Shown: positions 14,324 through 16,467 of the stretch, in pieces
Layout: each line of letters begins with the position of its first letter
Numbering within the stretch: position 1 is the first letter of the stretch
Assembly: GCA_020631935.1 (NCBI GenBank)
Contig: JACKGP010000008.1
Coordinates: 1 to 16,467 of the forward strand
Reading direction: 5' to 3'
DNA: 16,467 nucleotides
Source of the DNA: Candidatus Nomurabacteria bacterium
GTDB lineage: Bacteria; Patescibacteriota; Saccharimonadia; Saccharimonadales; Saccharimonadaceae
Made by a program: the position numbers and the translations under genes
Notes under the pieces: model-generated
What the model was told of the DNA's origin: nothing
The model's database searches: none
What the model saw: the letters and a program-made list of their open reading frames with translations, nothing else

Positions 14324-15340
14324 ATGAGCCGTAAAACTGTTTTACTACTTTTCGGCGGTCAGTCACCTGAGCATGACGTCTCGATTATGAGTGCACGAAA
14401 TGTCTATGCGGCAATGGATAATGAGAAGTATCACGTACTGCTTGGCTACATAGATAGTCACGGTAAATGGTGGATGATGAAATCTTGGAATGACGATTTG
14501 TCTCAACATGGTGGAAAGCAGCTCGTGGCTGTGCCTGGCATGGGTAGCTTTGTGACTTATCCAGGTAGCGATGTGGTTCATGTCGATGTCATATTTCCGG
14601 TGCTTCATGGCGAGAATGGTGAAGATGGTTCTATTCAGGGCCTAGCAAAGCTGCTACATATACCAGTAGTTGGCTGTGGGGTTGCAGCCAGTGCGGTTTG
14701 TATGGATAAAGTTCTAGCAAAGCAGATTTTGTGCGGTAAGGACATCATGGTGACGCCTTGGGTAGAGCTAAGAAGAGGTGACGCCATCGATAAGATTCTA
14801 ATTGAGCGAGAGCTCGGTAATGATATTTTTGTAAAACCAGTTTCAGGTGGCAGCTCGGTGGGTGTTAGTCATGTTACTGATTTTAGTGAATTGGAATCGG
14901 CTTGCGAGAAGGCGTGGAAGTACAGTGATGGGTTGCTTTTAGAAAAAACTATTTATGGTCGTGAGCTTGAAGTGGCTGTATTGGGCGAGAATAACCATGC
15001 CAAAGCTAGCGACGTAGGAGAGATAGTATCTTCCGACGATAAATTTTATGACTACGACGAAAAGTATACCGACAATAGCTCGGCGAGAATAAACACCGAG
15101 GCCGATTTACCGAATGAAATACGAGAATCTATCAGAGATTCTGCATTGACTATATATCGCACATTGGGTTGCTCAGGAATGGCTCGAGTAGATTTTCTGT
15201 ACGACGGCGAGACGGTGTACTTCAATGAAGTAAATACCATTCCAGGATTCACGAGTGTCAGCATGTATCCAAAGCTGTGGCAAGCCGAGGGTGTAAAGTA
15301 CCCGGAATTAATCGACAAGTTGATCAAATTTGCGGTATAG
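14324..15340 (+). CDS. ddl: D-alanine--D-alanine ligase
   Basis: ATP-grasp ligase that joins two D-alanines for the peptidoglycan pentapeptide precursor; cytoplasmic, 338 residues, DdlA-like length. Motifs: LFGGQSPEHDVS near the N-terminus (first D-Ala site, glutamate in EHD), CMDKVLAK, the glycine-rich ATP loop VKPVSGGSSVGVSHV, the KFYDYDEKYTD omega-loop segment with the tyrosine typical of D-Ala-D-Ala rather than D-lactate ligases, and EVNTIPGFTSVSMYPKLW at the C-terminus holding metal ligands and the second D-Ala site. It diverges from rarA and is followed 29 bases later by the slipin gene, probably in the same transcript. Its presence shows the cell keeps at least this step of wall synthesis, in line with the wall hydrolase next door. 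Confidence 0.96.
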   Translation: MSRKTVLLLFGGQSPEHDVSIMSARNVYAAMDNEKYHVLLGYIDSHGKWWMMKSWNDDLSQHGGKQLVAVPGMGSFVTYPGSDVVHVDVIFPVLHGENGEDGSIQGLAKLLHIPVVGCGVAASAVCMDKVLAKQILCGKDIMVTPWVELRRGDAIDKILIERELGNDIFVKPVSGGSSVGVSHVTDFSELESACEKAWKYSDGLLLEKTIYGRELEVAVLGENNHAKASDVGEIVSSDDKFYDYDEKYTDNSSARINTEADLPNEIRESIRDSALTIYRTLGCSGMARVDFLYDGETVYFNEVNTIPGFTSVSMYPKLWQAEGVKYPELIDKLIKFAV

Positions 15341-15357
15341 TTAAAGTATAGATATTT

Positions 15358-15365
15358 AGAGGAGG
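15358..15365 (+). promoter_or_regulatory. Ribosome binding site of the slipin gene
   Basis: AGAGGAGG ends 4 bases before the ATG at 15370: a near-perfect Shine-Dalgarno. It stands out because upstream first-in-unit genes lack one, fitting a gene translated from the middle of the ddl transcript. Confidence 0.75.
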
Positions 15366-15369
15366 ATTT

Positions 15370-16110
15370 ATGGAATTATTTGCATGGTTAATTGCTATAG
15401 CGATTGTGATTGTTTTAGCCAGTATAAAAATCGTTAAACAATACGAGCGTGGCGTAGTTTTGACGCTAGGTAAATATACGGGCACTCGTGAGCCAGGATT
15501 GCGTTTGGTGGTGCCGATAATTCAGCAAATGATTACCGTAGATGTACGCTCGACGCCCATAGACGTGCCGAAGCAAGAGATCATGACTCGTGATAACGTG
15601 CCAGCAAATGTGGATGCAGTTGTGTATTTGCGCGCCGTTGATGCGGCAAAGGCTGTGCTAGAGACTACAAATTATATCTATGCCACTAGTCAGTTTGCTC
15701 AAGCTGCCCTGCGTGATGTAGCTGGCAACGTAGACCTTGACGATTTATTGGCGAAACGAGATGAAGTCAGCCAGCAGATAAAGGAGATCGTTGACCGTCA
15801 AACAGATCAATGGGGAATTGATGTTGAGGCGGTAAAAGTTCAAAATATTGAACTTCCGACAGATATGAAGCGAGCTATGGCCAAGCAAGCCGAGGCCGAG
15901 CGTGAGCGTCGTGCGGTAGTTATTAGTGCCGATGGTGAAAAGCAGGCTGCACAGGCGGTTGCTGATGCGGCAGCGATGCTTAGCAAGGTAAAGGGCGGAA
16001 TTAATATTCGTACACTCCAGACTCTAGAGAAAATCTCTGTTGAGCCAAGCCAGAAGACCTTGGTTGTATTGCCTAGTGAGCTCACCGACCTGAAAAGTAT
16101 AATAAAGTAA
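15370..16110 (+). CDS. Slipin / stomatin-like SPFH (band 7) membrane protein
   Basis: A 246-residue SPFH-family protein that scaffolds membrane microdomains and often controls membrane proteases. One N-terminal membrane helix (about residues 4-18, FAWLIAIAIVIVLAS) is followed by the band 7 domain: VKQYERGVVLTLGKYTG, EPGLRLVVPII, the strand block VDVRSTPIDVPKQEIMTRDN, and ALRDVAGNVDLDDLL. The C-terminal part is a helix rich in alanine, glutamate and arginine (AKQAEAERERRAVVISADGE) that drives oligomerisation. Most slipins are paired with an NfeD protein; none is next to this one. The start is fixed by AGAGGAGG four bases upstream. It ends before a bidirectional terminator shared with the convergent tRNA gene. 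Confidence 0.93.
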   Translation: MELFAWLIAIAIVIVLASIKIVKQYERGVVLTLGKYTGTREPGLRLVVPIIQQMITVDVRSTPIDVPKQEIMTRDNVPANVDAVVYLRAVDAAKAVLETTNYIYATSQFAQAALRDVAGNVDLDDLLAKRDEVSQQIKEIVDRQTDQWGIDVEAVKVQNIELPTDMKRAMAKQAEAERERRAVVISADGEKQAAQAVADAAAMLSKVKGGINIRTLQTLEKISVEPSQKTLVVLPSELTDLKSIIK

Positions 16111-16136
16111 AAGTCTTTACTACTGTCTAGAAAAGC

Positions 16137-16170
16137 AAAACATCCTACTAAAAAGTAGGATGTTTAATTT
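16137..16170. terminator. Bidirectional terminator between slipin and tRNA-Phe
   Basis: Perfect 9-bp stem CATCCTACT (16141-16149) / AGTAGGATG (16154-16162), loop AAAA, with T-rich TTTAATTTT downstream on the plus strand and AAAA upstream that reads as a T-tract on the minus strand. It can end the slipin transcript and the tRNA transcript. Confidence 0.85.
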
Positions 16171-16177
16171 TCGTATT

Positions 16178-16253
16178 TGGTGGCTCCTACTGGACTTGAA
16201 CCAGTGACACAAGGCTCTTCAGGCCTCTGCTCTACCAACTGAGCTAAAGAGCC
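16178..16253 (-). tRNA. tRNA-Phe (anticodon GAA)
   Basis: A complete 76-nt cloverleaf on the minus strand. Acceptor GGCTCTT pairs with AGGAGCC (one G-T pair), D arm GCTC/GAGC with the AGTTGGTAGA loop, anticodon stem GAGGC/GCCTT around loop CTGAAGA with anticodon GAA (plus-strand 16218-16220), variable loop GTGTC, T arm ACTGG/CCAGT with TTCAAGT, discriminator A, and an encoded CCA end (16178-16180). No intron. Confidence 0.97.
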
Positions 16254-16276
16254 ACGCTAGTGTTGCTACTTGAGGC

Positions 16277-16305
16277 ATTGTAGCAGATTTGTTGTTTTGC
16301 TACAA
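16277..16305 (-). promoter_or_regulatory. Promoter of tRNA-Phe, with -35 and -10 in an inverted repeat
   Basis: Minus strand: TTGTAG (16305-16300), 17 bases, TACAAT (16282-16277), with TGC before the -10. The two elements are part of an inverted repeat, TTGTAGCA (16278-16285 on the plus strand) and TGCTACAA (16298-16305), separated by 12 bases. Confidence 0.7.
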
Positions 16306-16355
16306 CTTACAGAAGTCTTGAAACATTCAAATCATACAGGGCCTATCTTTAGCTA

Positions 16356-16385
16356 TTGCAATCCCTATCCAGCTCATGCTAAAAT
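16356..16385 (+). promoter_or_regulatory. Promoter of a gene that begins just past the right edge
   Basis: TTGCAA (16356-16361), 18 bases, TAAAAT (16380-16385) preceded by TGC. The likely start near 16392 lies in a short inverted repeat AATCAC (16383-16388) / GTGATT (16392-16397), a possible operator or 5' hairpin. Positions 16306-16355, upstream of it, show nothing I can name. Confidence 0.5.
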
Positions 16386-16426
16386 CACCTTGTGATTAGC
16401 TGCGTGAGGTGCGGCAACGTATAAAC

Positions 16427-16456
16427 ATAAAAACAAGTACGTTTTTATAGGGAGGA
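16427..16456 (+). promoter_or_regulatory. Leader hairpin and Shine-Dalgarno of the off-edge gene
   Basis: A perfect 8-bp stem ATAAAAAC (16427-16434) / GTTTTTAT (16441-16448) with loop AAGTAC directly precedes AGGGAGGA (16449-16456). The window ends 11 bases later, where a start codon would be expected. The stem could hold the ribosome binding site in a structured context; no known riboswitch or ribosomal-protein leader is recognised. Confidence 0.5.
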
Positions 16457-16467
16457 ACATAAATACC

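Noticed and set aside
1..16467. Alternative genetic code with TGA as glycine (as in Gracilibacteria)
   Set aside because: TGA ends hsdR, gajA and gajB and, in the AT-rich block, the GH13 gene at the expected protein end; conserved proteins read correctly in the standard bacterial code.
1..16467. CRISPR arrays, insertion sequences, phage integrase
   Set aside because: I saw no regularly spaced repeats, transposase motifs or integrase active-site motifs in either block.

Overview
The window joins two unlike blocks. Positions 1 to about 4525 are GC-rich (two 60-base lines I counted gave 58% and 63% GC) and have an actinobacterial look. The remainder is AT-richer (counted lines 38% and 45%) and resembles a reduced Patescibacteria genome, most likely Saccharibacteria (TM7). 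The lineage call is an inference from gene content, compact layout and TGA used as a stop in the AT-rich part (it ends the GH13 gene), which argues against the code-25 relatives. If correct, a donor related to the actinobacterial hosts of Saccharibacteria would explain the GC-rich block, but a chimeric assembly is not excluded.

GC-rich block: the C-terminal end of a type I restriction subunit HsdR, then an OLD-family ATPase/TOPRIM nuclease and a UvrD-like helicase, which together form a Gabija anti-phage system. The three reading frames overlap by 4 bases at each join, so they look like one defence operon. A convergent gene for a small protein with two helix-turn-helix units closes the block and runs up to the composition boundary at about 4525-4560.

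AT-rich block: typA (ribosome-associated GTPase), a type IV pilin-like protein, and a short minus-strand transcription unit with a 12-codon ORF. Next comes a sugar cluster (GH37 trehalase, a GT4 glycosyltransferase, a GH13 alpha-glucosidase), which suggests uptake and cleavage of trehalose and alpha-glucosides to glucose. It is followed by a secreted coiled-coil CHAP peptidoglycan hydrolase, rarA, ddl, a slipin (SPFH protein), tRNA-Phe(GAA), and the promoter and leader of a gene that starts just beyond the right edge.

Seven protein genes of the AT-rich block that head their own transcription units have a -10-like hexamer only 6-10 bases before the start codon and no Shine-Dalgarno sequence, so they are probably transcribed as leaderless or near-leaderless mRNAs. 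The slipin, the 12-codon ORF and the gene at the right edge do have clear ribosome binding sites. Genes are tightly packed: two convergent pairs overlap at their stops, one terminator lies inside the opposing coding sequence, and rarA and ddl diverge from a shared palindromic -10. No gene-free stretch exceeds 300 bases.
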